From Symsagittifera roscoffensis (Eukaryota; Xenacoelomorpha; Acoela; Convolutidae): a stretch of 64,000 nt of DNA. Within the stretch, counting starts at the first letter, position 1. Each line of letters starts with the position of its first letter. Below the pieces are notes generated by a model, which saw nothing but the letters and a program-made list of their open reading frames with translations, was not told the origin of the DNA and searched no databases. Where the stretch lies: NCBI RefSeq assembly GCF_963678635.1, contig NC_087065.1:58802754-58866753 (forward strand), written 5' to 3'. This document shows, in pieces, positions 31,722 to 43,028 of this stretch. Position numbers and translations under genes: made by a program.

Positions 31722-31722
31722 C
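30519..31722. repeat. (GA)n-rich microsatellites within a ~0.7-kb tandem duplication
   Basis: Purine tracts dominated by GAGAGA lie at about 30,519-30,627, 30,810-31,018, 31,267-31,306 and 31,487-31,722. Two consecutive segments (about 30,591-31,271 and 31,272-31,980) are near-identical, offset 680-705 bp, both containing GTTCTCAATCTTAAA and GTGTAAGTATGTACTGATGT. Ser/Leu-rich frames on the minus strand here are read-through of the microsatellite, not genes. Confidence 0.95.
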
Positions 31723-34084
31723 TCCCCATACACTGAGACTAAATTCACAAAAAAAGTTATGTTTCGACCTTTTTGGGCGATTGAAATGTGAACACAAGTA
31801 ATGTGTAAGTATGTACTGATGTATATGTGTTCGCATATGTGATTTTTTGACATTAAATGTGGAAGGTATACAAGATTCTTGGTATTCAAGTATCCTTTTA
31901 TTTAAATAAAAGTCTGTAAGTTGGTGTTTACATTTGCTTATACTGAATTGTAAAGTGTATGCATGTATGTGGATTGATGTATACATGATGTATATTGGGT
32001 GTGTATACATTAAGAGTATGCATATAGGTAAATCCAACCTAGTTTTAATATTTGCTTTTTGTCTTTAATTTTTTATTCGTAACTATGTATATATGTATGG
32101 ATGTATCTATATGTGTAATTACGTAGGTCTTTTTGTTATTTATTGGGTACTCTTTTACACGTGTTTTAAAACAATTTCAGATACATGACTCTAACTGATT
32201 GAAATTTAAACTCTTTTACGATGGAAAAACCTGCTCGTAATTGTTCCAGAACATTCTAAAATACTTCACCAGATACTCTAGTTGAGCTATTTTATACGTT
32301 TTTATGTGTGTCAGTACAAAATGTTTGTGCATTCGTTCTTATGTTTATACTTGTTCGTGTAATTAATTTTAAATTTATACGTAATTATTTATGTTTGTTT
32401 GTGGTCACAGAAACAATTTTAGACGCAAAACTATAATCGTAAGTCTAGTTTTCTGTCAAACTCAATGTGCTAGTTGTCTTTAATTTTCTGAAATAGTTTA
32501 TTATTCTTTAAAAAGAACCAGTTTTTTTGAATCTCTCATGTTTTTGTCCATGTATGTTGAGAAATATAAATTTGTGTATGAATGCCTTGTATGTGGGTAT
32601 GCATTGTCTGTGGGTGTTTTAAATGTTTTCTTGTACAATTTTCTGTGTGCTTTTTCACTTATGTCAATAATGAACAAAGTGGCGACAAATACTTGTAACT
32701 AAAAATCGAACTGAGCCAATTAAAAACATTTTTTGTCAATTTTTGTCTGGAAGATGCTGGATTCCACTAAATGGTGTTTCAGCGTCCATTTTGTGTCAGA
32801 CACTTTGTTTATTCATTTATTGGGTAACGTTTGTATGTATGTTCATGTGTTTGTGTGAGCTTGAATAAATTTAAAAAGAACTTAAGTAAGTTTTTTTTGT
32901 ATGTTTTTTTTGCGAAAAGAACTTTCATGGTTGTTTTTTGTTATTCATTTAAACATCGAACGTGCAATTTATCGCAAAAATTGTAGATATGACTAGATCT
33001 CAAATTCAATTCAGTTTTTTGGTGGTTTATCTAGGAAAAATTGTGAAAACTTCTCTACAAACTGCAAATGAACAACACAGTCCAGATAATACATTTATAT
33101 GTAAGTACTTGTTCACCTATTTGTGTATAGGCATGTGTTTGAAAGTATGTAATGTGCGTATGTGTATGTATGTGTGTTTGTTATTACTGCGTGTTCGTTT
33201 GCATATTTGGTTGTAATTTTATGTAGGCTAATTATTCTTCTGTATAAACATTCATTCATTCATATGTTCAAACAAACCTTTTTGGACGCTCATTTACCAT
33301 ATATCGCTAGAATTACAAGCATCAACAAAAATCTACCCTTTTTAAAAGCATTTGGCTGAAATCATCAAGATTTTTTCGCAAGATACTTTATACTGACAAC
33401 ACTTGTAGCAAGTACTTTAAAGGTAAGTTTGTTAAGCTGTGTATATGTTTGCATAATTATTTAGAGTGACTTTGTATTTCTGTAAGCTATGTCCGTGTAT
33501 TCTATTGTTTTAACGTAATTAAATTTTTCTTTGTGTGTTTTTGTAACAGTATTTTTTCTATTATGCTTAACAAAACAACTTGAATCTTATAGCTGCTTGT
33601 TGAAAGTTAGCTTGTGTTTGAACTCTAAAATGTTTCTGTAACTGAGTTGTCTAGAAGGATGTAAAGTATAGCTCTACAAATTATGCCATGGAAAGCGCTT
33701 GTGTGTGTGTGTGTTTGAGCATGAACTTACACATATACAAAAAAAGACAACCTAAGTAAAGAAGATTGTATCATGTAAGTTTGTCTAAATAGAAGTGTAT
33801 CAAAAGTTAAATTATAACTATAACTCGAATCATTCTAATTTTTATTCCGGATTTGTCAGCTAATTCTAGAAAAAACTACCTTGATCTGTACTTTGAACTG
33901 TTTTTCATTGACTAATAAGTTGCAAATTGTAGATATTTTTAATCGTTCATTGTATTGCTTTTTGTTATTTTATCAAGAATTTGAAAATTTTTTGCTGTTT
34001 GAAATTTTCAATAATCACAAAAAATTGTAAAACCAGATAATAAACTGCAACTCAACTGTCACAACAAGGCAGCCCAAAACGCAA

Positions 34085-34310
34085 AAGAGACTTCAAAGTC
34101 TTTAACGTTGGCTCAAATTGTAGCACAGGTTGTTCCACTCTGGTCAATCTTTTCTTCTATGTGCAGTTGAGGTTTCTCCTCATCGGTTTTCGGGTGTCTG
34201 CTGACTGCACCAAGGACATACTGAAGGCAAAGTAATAAGAGTCGAAGTATCTGCAAAGAGGGTAACAGGAGGCTTTGTTTTGTTTCTTTTGTTGTCTTTT
34301 GATGACTAGA
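34085..34310 (-). pseudogene. Exon-like remnant in the palindrome left arm
   Basis: The reverse complement matches the exon remnants of the right-arm units (CTTGGTGCAGTCAGCAGACA, CAACTGCAC). Frame-breaking changes interrupt it, and the upstream membrane-segment part is deleted. It is a dead copy. Confidence 0.6.
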
Positions 34311-35705
34311 AAATCTCGGTGACAAGTTTTGTAAAGAAAAATCGTGCGTTTATAAGTGGAATCAATCAAAATTTTTACAAGCATTGTAAAACTCACGAAT
34401 ATAAAATAATGGGGAGTAAGTACTTGAGTGAAACGGGTTAAGATAAAAATGAAATGAAACAAATGCGTGTTAGCAGGCGCGTTGCTTCTGTTAAATACCG
34501 AGAAATAAAAATTAAATAGCTTTTTTGTGTTTTGTTCAGTATTGTCCAAGATCATTTAGTCTAATCTTGTATGTAAAATTGTAATCATATAGTGTACATT
34601 GATTGCTTTAAATTTTTTGCTTTAGTGAAGTTTTTCTGCTGATCTTTTAGTATAAATTTTGAAAACATTTATAATTATTAATTAAAAAGTACTGTGGTGA
34701 ATTGATAAAATTTCTAAAAGTAAGCCTACTCAAAAAATCTATTTTGAAGTTCGAATTCAAATGTTTGTTAAAAATTTTAAAACAATTTTCTAGCCAAAGA
34801 CCCTTTAAGTTTAATCTTAGGCATGCCCGAATATTTGTTTTTCTCCTTTGCGACAATCTTGAGTTTGGTCCAATCGACCAGAGAAGATTTGGGAGTGAAA
34901 AGTTGAATTCGTTCTTTAGCTACATTTTAGGCTCGTTCCTTTTTGCGTATTCTTCACACTAAAACACAATGAAATTGGAAAAAATAAGATTTGCTCATAA
35001 ATTGATTTAAAATTGCACATAAATTGATTTAAACTCCAATAAATTGTGAAAAAAAAAACACTCACTCTTCGGCGATTTGCGTAATATGCATTGCACAAGG
35101 ATTCTGATGGGTGGTCGTTTTTCTCGTGATTTTTAGAGTCTCTTGATAGTCCTATGGGCAATCTAAATCATTCGTATTCTCAATTGAAAACATTTTTGTA
35201 AATCTTCGGGTATCATGAGCCATACAATGGTCAACGTTACGATTTCTACAGCTCGATTTGAGAGTTACTTTTCAAAAGATTTCAAAGTTTTTCAAGGATT
35301 TTTCAGCTGAGACGAAAGTACTGAGAAAGAATTCTAGAAACATTTAGAAATTTTTTCGACGAAAAAAAAAACTTTCGTTGACCAAAACAGAAATACAAAA
35401 TAAGACATGCACAACAACTATATGAAAAAATTTCAAGATGCTCAAATTTTATTCCATTTTTCAAGTATTTGTTGACGTTTGTAGGCAAAGATAACTATTT
35501 GCTCGGTTATTTTCTAGTTTCTTGTTATGCGCGATATCTTCACATACATAACAGTGTAATTTGCACAAACAGATTTCAAGCCGATTGTGAAAAGAATAAA
35601 ACATATGTTGGCTAAGTATTATTTTTGCCAAAATTGAACCAAACGATTTTATGGGTCCATGCATTTGTGTCAGTTACCTGCAAGAACGGCTATTTTTTTT
35701 CCGCA

Positions 35706-35732
35706 CCAAGGGGGGAAGGTGGGTGAGCAGGT
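35706..35732. other. Palindrome centre (spacer)
   Basis: The 27-bp asymmetric, G-rich spacer CCAAGGGGGGAAGGTGGGTG then AGCAGGT separates the arms. The innermost arm bases are CCGCA (left) and TGCGG (right), preceded and followed by T8 and A6 runs. Confidence 0.85.
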
Positions 35733-36370
35733 TGCGGAAAAAATAATCGTATTTGCATGTAACTGATACAAATGCATGCACCCATGAAATCGTTTGGTTC
35801 AATTTTGGCAAAGATAATACTTAGTCAATGTATATTTTTTACTTTCCACAATTGGCTTGAAATCTGTTAGGGCAAATTACATTGTTATGTATGTGGTGGT
35901 TTTGCGCAAACTAGAATATATCCAAGCAAATTGTTTTCTTTGCCTACAAATTTCACCAAATACTTGAAACACTTATCATAATTTATACAACTTGAGATTT
36001 TTCATTTGTTTAGCAATTCTGAATTTGAATTTCTGTTTCGGTCAACAAAAATTTTTCTTATCGCCAAAAGAATCACTGTAGAAATCTTTCTCAGAACTTT
36101 CGTCTCAGTTGAAAATTCTTTGGAAAATTTGAAATCTTTTGGAAAAAACTCTCAAATTGAGCTGTAGAAATCCTAACGTTGGCGATTGTACGGCTAATGA
36201 TACCCAAAAATGTACAGCGTTTTCTTAAAATGTGAATTCGAATGATTTACTTTACTGATCAGACTAACCAGAGACTCAAAAAATTTACGAAAAAAAAACG
36301 ACTACCCATCCGATTCCTTGTTCAACGCATTTTACGCAGATCGTCAAAAAGTGAGCGTTTTTTTTTTCAA

Positions 36371-39300
36371 AAATTGAGTTGAGTTCAAATCAATTTAGGT
36401 TCAATTTTAAATCAGTTTATGTGCAAATTCTATTTTTTCTAATTTCATTGTGTTTTAGTGTGAAGAATACGCAAAAAAGAACGAGCCTAAAAATGTAGCT
36501 GAAGAACGAATTCAACTTTTCGCTCCCAAATCTTCTCTGGTCTTATGGGCCAAACTCAAGATTGTCGCAAAGGAGAAAAACAAATATTCGAGCACGCATG
36601 TGAAAAAACCTAAAATGTCTTTGGCTAGAAAATTGTTTCAAAATTACTTAAAAATTTTTGAATTCAAACATCAAAATTTTTTTTTATGAGTAGGTGTCAC
36701 CTTTAGAAATTTTGTCATTTCACCAAAAATTTTATTAATTAATAACTTTGTAATCTATTCGAATTTCTCATTAACAGATCAGCAGAAAAATCACACCTGA
36801 GAAGATTTTTTAAGCAAGTAATGTACACTAAATGATTACAATTTTAACGGTTTAGAAATTGAGCAATCATTTTTTCGGTGATAAAAGTTATTATCCTAAT
36901 TACATTCAATTTTAACAAGCATCTCATTATATCTATTTGAAGATAAAAACCATGTAAATCCAAAAACTGAAAATTTTTTTCACAAATTAACTGTTTTGTG
37001 GAAATTCGATCCTTTAACACAAGTTGCTCACAATAAAAATAAGTAATAGAATTTTTTTTTTGTAAACAAGTTTTGCTGTATTATCCGGTTTTATTATAGT
37101 ACAGTTACTCTACCTAGTAAATTATTATAGTTTTCCCTAATGAGTCTGGAGCCACAGCTAGATTGAGTTGTAAGTACTGTTTTAACTATTGTTGTATTTC
37201 CGAAGGTATATACACATAAAAACAGTAACCAACACATTTTTGCCCAAACTAAAGTTTTAGACACGTACATATGTACATATAATCAATTATAGTCAAATCA
37301 ATCGCTCATCAGTCTCTGATATATCAGACAGACCGTCGCCTAAGACCATATCTTTCTCAGCAAATAACTAAAGCCCGCTAATTTATATCAGGTTTTTGAA
37401 TTTGTGTAACTGTTATCTATATCCAATCAGAAAATTAATATTGAACAAATGAAAAGAAATACCTACATAATAGATAAGCCGCCGAATACTAGATACACAT
37501 GTGAACAAAAAAATACTGTTTCCTTACTGGCTCAAATTTGTTTAAAATCAAACTTTTATGTACAGTAGTTAATAAGATCAAAGTTTACACAAAGCATGAT
37601 TTTGGACTATACTGAACAATACATATAACGGCAAATGTGTTTATAATTCTTGGTTTTTAACACAAAAACAACGCGCGTGCATACACGCATTTGTTTAATT
37701 TCATGTTTATCTTAACCCGTTTCACTCAAGTATTTTCTCTCCATTATTTTATGCTTGTGAATTTTAAAATGCTTGTAAAAGTTTTGATAGATTCCCCTTA
37801 TAAACGCGCAATTTTTATACAAAACTTCTCATGGAGATTTTCTAGTCATCAATAGACAACAATTGAAACCAAACAATGATGATTGGATCACTATAGATTA
37901 TACAATTGTTCCAATTAAATACCTAAATCATTTGAAGTTAGGTTTGAAAGCCCATTAGAGAAGAATTGTCTTTTTACAAACAGAAATTAATTTATCGATT
38001 CAGGGGATACGGCCAAACTTACTGTAATTGAAGGGCTCAAATTACTCTCTTCCTGTGAGAATTGCTGTTCAAGCGGGTTTGTGAGTGCGTTCCTCCATCG
38101 GAGAATCAACTTGAATCTCTGCACGAAATTGAGAGGCTAGATTTGGCCTGAGGAATGGAGTCATCAACTCCGCTCCTGTTACTCTCTTTGCAGATACTTC
38201 GACTCCTGTTACTTTGCCTCCAGTAATTCCTTGGTGCAGTCAGCCGACACCGGAAAACCAATCAAGAGAAACCTCAACTGCACCATAAAAGAAAAGATTG
38301 ATCAGAGTGCAACAATCTCTGTTACAATTGGAGCCTATGTGAAAGACTTTGAAGTATCTTTTGCGTTTTGGACTGCTGTTTTTGGGTTGCAGTGTTTTAT
38401 TTGGTTTCATAACTATTTGTAATTATTGGAAATTTTGAACAGCAGAAATTCTCAATTTCTTGATAAAACAACAAAAAGCAATACAATGAACAATTTAAGT
38501 CTTTACAAAATTATCTACAATTTGCATTTTTTTTAGTCATTAAAGGATAGTTTAAAGTACAGAAACAGCAAAGAAACCAAAAATGAGTTTTTCTAGGAAA
38601 AATTCTTATTTTGCAAAACGGCTCAAAAATGATTTTTCTAGAAAAAAGTTTATTCTGCAAGGTGATTTTTTCTAGGATTACCTGACAAATCCGGAATCAA
38701 AATTAATTTGATTTGAGTTATAGTTATAATTTAACTTTTGATACACTTCTGAACAGACAAACTTATATGATACAAACTTCTTTACTTACACATATACACA
38801 CAAAAAAAGACAACCTAAAATTCATGCTCAAACACACACACAAGCGCGTTTTCAAATGCAAAATTTCCAGAGCTATTATTAACATCCTTCTAGACTACTC
38901 AGGTACAGAAACAATTTAGAGTTGAAACACAAGCTAATTTTCAACAAACAGCTATAATTTTCCTGTTGTTTTGTTAAGCATAGTAGAAAAAATATCATTA
39001 AGAAACAGATAAAGAACAATTTAATTACTTAAAACTAAACGAACACACGGACATAGCTTAAAGAAATACAAACTCACTCTACTTACTTATGCAAACATAT
39101 ACACAGCTTAATAAACGTACCTTTAAAGTACTTGCTGCAAGTGTTGTTCATATAAAGTATCTTGTGAAATACTCTTGATGATTTCAGCCAAGTGATTTTA
39201 AAAAACGATAGATTTTTGTTTATGGTTGTAGATTTAGCGGCTTATAATAAATAAGCGTCGAAAGAGGTTTGTTTGAAAATATAAGTGTTTGTATGTTTAT

Positions 39301-39990
39301 ATAGAAAAATAATTAAGCCTACATAATACTAAAATCAAATATGCAAACGAACACGCAGTAATAGCAAACATACTAACACATATTTTCAAACACAACATTA
39401 CATATTTTCAAACACAAGACTGTATACATATACGTGATCAAGTACTTACATACAACTGGATTATCTGAACTTGTTGTTCAATTACAATTTGTAGAGAAGT
39501 TTTCAGAATTATTCCTAGACAAACCACCATAAAACTAAATTGAATTTGAGATCTAGTCATATCTATACGTATCGCGATAAGTTGCATGTTTGATATTTAA
39601 GCGTATACGTATAACAAAATACAACCATGAAGGTTCCTTTCGGAAATAAACGCTTAAAAAACTTATTTAAGTAATTTTCAAAACTATTCATGCACAAACA
39701 ATTACACGAACATACACATAAACGTACCCCAATAAATGAATTTACAACGTGTCTGATAGAAAATTAGTGCTGGAATACATTTCAGTGGAACCCTGCATCT
39801 TCCGGACAAAGAGTGACAATAATTATTTTAATTTTGATTAGTTAGTTTTAAGGTTACAAGTACATGTCGCCAATTAGTTCATTATCGACATAGATAAGAA
39901 GGCACACAGAAAAATTTTAAAGAAAACATTTAGAACACCCACAGAACAATGCACACCCACGGAAAATGCATTCATACACAGTTTCAACAA
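36371..39990. repeat. Tandem unit A
   Basis: Begins with GAGTTCAAATCAATTTAGGTTC, trimmed here to the shared AGTTCAAATCAATTTA. It is about 3.6 kb, longer than B-D because of roughly 500 bp of extra sequence at about 37,105-37,600 that has no match in B-D. Shared landmarks with the other units include GAATACGCAAAAA, ATACACGCATTTG, CCTTGGTGCAGTCAG and GTACATGTCGCCAATTAGTTC. Confidence 0.9.
38231..38422 (+). pseudogene. Unit A exon remnant, C-terminal 63 codons open
   Basis: Encodes a short sequence ending FIWFHNYL and preceded by IKEKIDQSATISVTIGAYVK. It matches unit D codon for codon with about a dozen substitutions and no indel. Upstream, unit A has stops (TAA after the matching splice-acceptor position near 37,984), so only the C-terminal part is readable. 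The last ~25 residues are hydrophobic and could cross a membrane. Product not recognised. Confidence 0.45.
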
Positions 39991-42900
39991 TGAGTGGAGT
40001 TCAAATCAATTTAAATTCAATTTTAAATCAACGTATGTGCAAATCCTATTTTTTCCAATTTCATTGTGTTTTAGTGTAAGAATACGCAAAAAGGTACGAG
40101 CCTAAAAGTGTAGCTAAAGCACGAATTCAACTTTTCACTCCCAAATCTTCTCTGGTCGATTGGACCAAAATCAAGATTGTCGCAAAGGATAAAAACAAAT
40201 ATTCGACCACGCCTGTGGAAAAACCTAAAATGACTTTGGCTAGAAAATTGTTTCAAAGTTACTAACAAATATTTGATTTCAAAATTCAAAACTCTTTTTT
40301 TTGAGTAGGCATCACCTTTAGAAATTTGGTCAGTTCACGGAAAAAATTTTAAATAATAACTTTGTAATGTATTCAAATTTCACAATAACAGATCAGCAGA
40401 AAAATCACACCAGAGAAGATTTTTTAAGCAAATAATGTACACTAAATGATTACAATTTTAACGGTTTAGTAATTGAGCAATCATTTTTTCGGTACCATAC
40501 TACAAGTTATTATCTTAAAGTACATTCAATTTTAACAAGCATCTCATTAAATCTATCAAAAAATAAAAACCATGTAATTCCAAAAACTGAAAATTTTTTT
40601 CACAAATTAACTGTTTTGTGGAAATTCGATCCTTCAACACAAGCCGCTCACAATAGGAATAAGTAATAGAAGTTTTAATTTCTTAACAAATTTTGCTGTA
40701 TTATCCGGTTTGATTATAGTACAGATACTTTTTAACATAGAAACAACGTGCCTGCATACACGCATTTGATTCATTTCTTGTTTATGTGAACCCGTTTTTC
40801 TCTCCATTATTTAATGTTTGTGAATTTTAAAAGTTTGTAAAAATTTTTTGATTGATTCCATTTTTACACGCGCAATTTTTTTAAACAAAATTTCGCGCGA
40901 AGATTTTCAAGTCATCGAAAGACAACAATTGAAACCAAACAATGATGATTGGATCACTATAGATCATACAATTGTTCCAATTAAATACCTAAATCATTTA
41001 AAGTTTGGTTTGAAAGCCTATCAGGTAAAAATTGTTTTTTTTTTACCAACAGAAATTATTTTACCGATTCAGCGGATACATCCAAACAGATGGTAATTGA
41101 AGGGCTGGGTTTGTTCATCGCCCTGGGACAATTGCTGTTCAAACGGGTTTGTGAGTGCATTCTTCCATCGCAGAATCAAGTTGGATCAACTTAGATTCGG
41201 CCTGAGGAATGGAGTCACCAATTCTGCCTCCTGTTACTCCCTTTGCAGATACTTTTACTCTTGCTACTTTGCCTCCAGTAATTCCTTGGTGCAGTCAGCA
41301 GACACCCGAAAACCAATGAAGAGAAACCTCAACTGCACCTTTAGAAAAAGATTGATCAGAGTGGATCAATTTCTGTTACACTTGGAGCCTATCTGAAAGA
41401 CTTTGAAAAATCTTTTGCATTTTGAGCCGCTGTTTTTGGGCTGCAGTTTTATTATCTGGTTTCATAACTATTCGTAATTATTCGAAACTTTGAACAGCAG
41501 AAATTTTCAAATTCTTGATAAAACAACAAAAAGCAATACAATGAACAATTTAAGTCTTTACAAAATTATCTACAATTTGCAATTTTTTAGTCATTAAAGG
41601 ATAGTTTAAAATACAGAAACAACAAAGAAACCAAAAACTATTTTTTCTAGAGAAAAATTTTATTTGCAAAACGGCTCAACAATTATTCTTCTAGAAAAAA
41701 GTTTATTCTGCAAATTGATTTTTTCTAGGATTACCTGACAAATCCGGAATCAAAACTAATTTGATTTGAGTTATAGTTATAATTAAACTATTGATACACT
41801 TCTAATCAGACAATTTTTTATGATACAAACTTCTTTATTTACACATATACACACAAAAAAGACAACTTAAAATTCACGCCCAAACACACACACAAGCGCT
41901 TTCAAATGCAAATTTTCTAGAGCTATCGCTTACATCCTTCTAGACAACTCAGGTACAGAAAAATTAAGAGTTCAAACGCAAGCTAATTTTCAACAAGCAG
42001 CTATAAGTTTCAAGTGGTTTTGTTAAGCATAATAGAAGAAATACCATTGAAAACACACAAAGAAAAACTTTATTACTTGAATACAAACAAATACACGGAC
42101 ATAGCTTGCAGAAATACAAATTCACTCTACATAATTATGCAAACATATACACAGCTTAACAAACGTACCTTTGGAGTACATGCTACAAGTGTTGTCAGTA
42201 TAAAGTATCTTGTGAAAAACTCTTGATGATTTCAGCCAAATGCTTTGAAAAGGGGTCGATTTCTGTTGATGCTTGTAATTCTAGCGGTATATGGTAAATG
42301 AGCGTCCAAAAGGTTTGTTTGAACATATGAATGAATGAATGTTTATACAGAAGAATAATTAGACTACATAAAATTACAACCAAACATGCAAACGAACACG
42401 CTGTAATAACAAACACACATATATACACATACACACATTACATACTTTCAAACACATCGCTATATACAGTTAGGTGAACAAGTACTCACATATAAATGCA
42501 TTATCTGGACTGTGTTGTTCATTTACAGTTTGTAGAGATGTTTTCAAATTTTTTCCTAACCACAAACCACCAAAAAACTGAATTCAATTTGAGATCTAAT
42601 AATATCTATAATTATTGCAATAAATTGCAGGTGTGATGTTAAAGCGAATAATAAAAAACAACCATGAAATTTTTTTTTGGAATGATGTAAGCAAAAAATA
42701 TATATTTAAGTACGTTGCAAAACTATTCAAACAAAAACAATTACACAAACATACACACAAACGTACCCCAATAAATGAATATAAAAAGTTTCTGATACAA
42801 AATTGGTGCTGGAATTCCTTTTAGTAGAATCCTGCATCTTCCAGACAAAGAGTGACGATAAATATTTTGATTATGATTAGTTAGTTTTCAGGTTACAAGT

Positions 42901-43028
42901 ACATGTCGCCAATTAGTTCAATATCGACATAAATAAGAAGGCACAAAGAAAAACGTAAGAGAAAACATTTAAAACACCCACAAAAAATGCATACCCACGT
43001 ACAGTGCATTCATACACAGTTTCAACAA
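39991..43028. repeat. Tandem unit B
   Basis: About 3.04 kb, beginning GAGTGGAGTTCAAATCAATT. It is closely similar to unit C, including shared frame-breaking changes in the exon-like segment near 41,340 and 41,423. Confidence 0.95.
41058..41480 (+). pseudogene. Unit B exon remnant, frameshifted
   Basis: Starts after a T-rich acceptor (TTTTTACCAACAG). The first frame encodes a plausible membrane helix (LGLFIALGQLLFKRV) and then stops at 41,191. The downstream part (LVQSADTRKPMKRNLNCT) is in another frame, broken by a one-base deletion near 41,341 and by TGA at 41,423-41,425. Confidence 0.5.

Larger units (their letters stand above)
30337..35705. repeat. Left arm of giant palindrome
   Basis: Its reverse complement matches the right arm from the centre outward: the inner 660 bp (35,040-35,705) match 35,733-36,370, one ~3-kb unit (32,560-35,040) matches any of the four right-arm units, and the outer part (30,337-32,560) matches 49,385-50,850, including the GA/CT tracts and a CTAGATAGATA / TATCTATCTAG zone. 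Identity is visibly imperfect, with many small indels, so the structure is not brand new. Relative to the right arm it lacks about 250 bp around 34,285 within the exon-like region. Confidence 0.93.

Noticed and set aside
30508-32037. Ser/Leu-rich frames over GA tracts (and 50,225-50,527)
   Set aside because: These are readings of (CT)n as Ser-Leu repeats.
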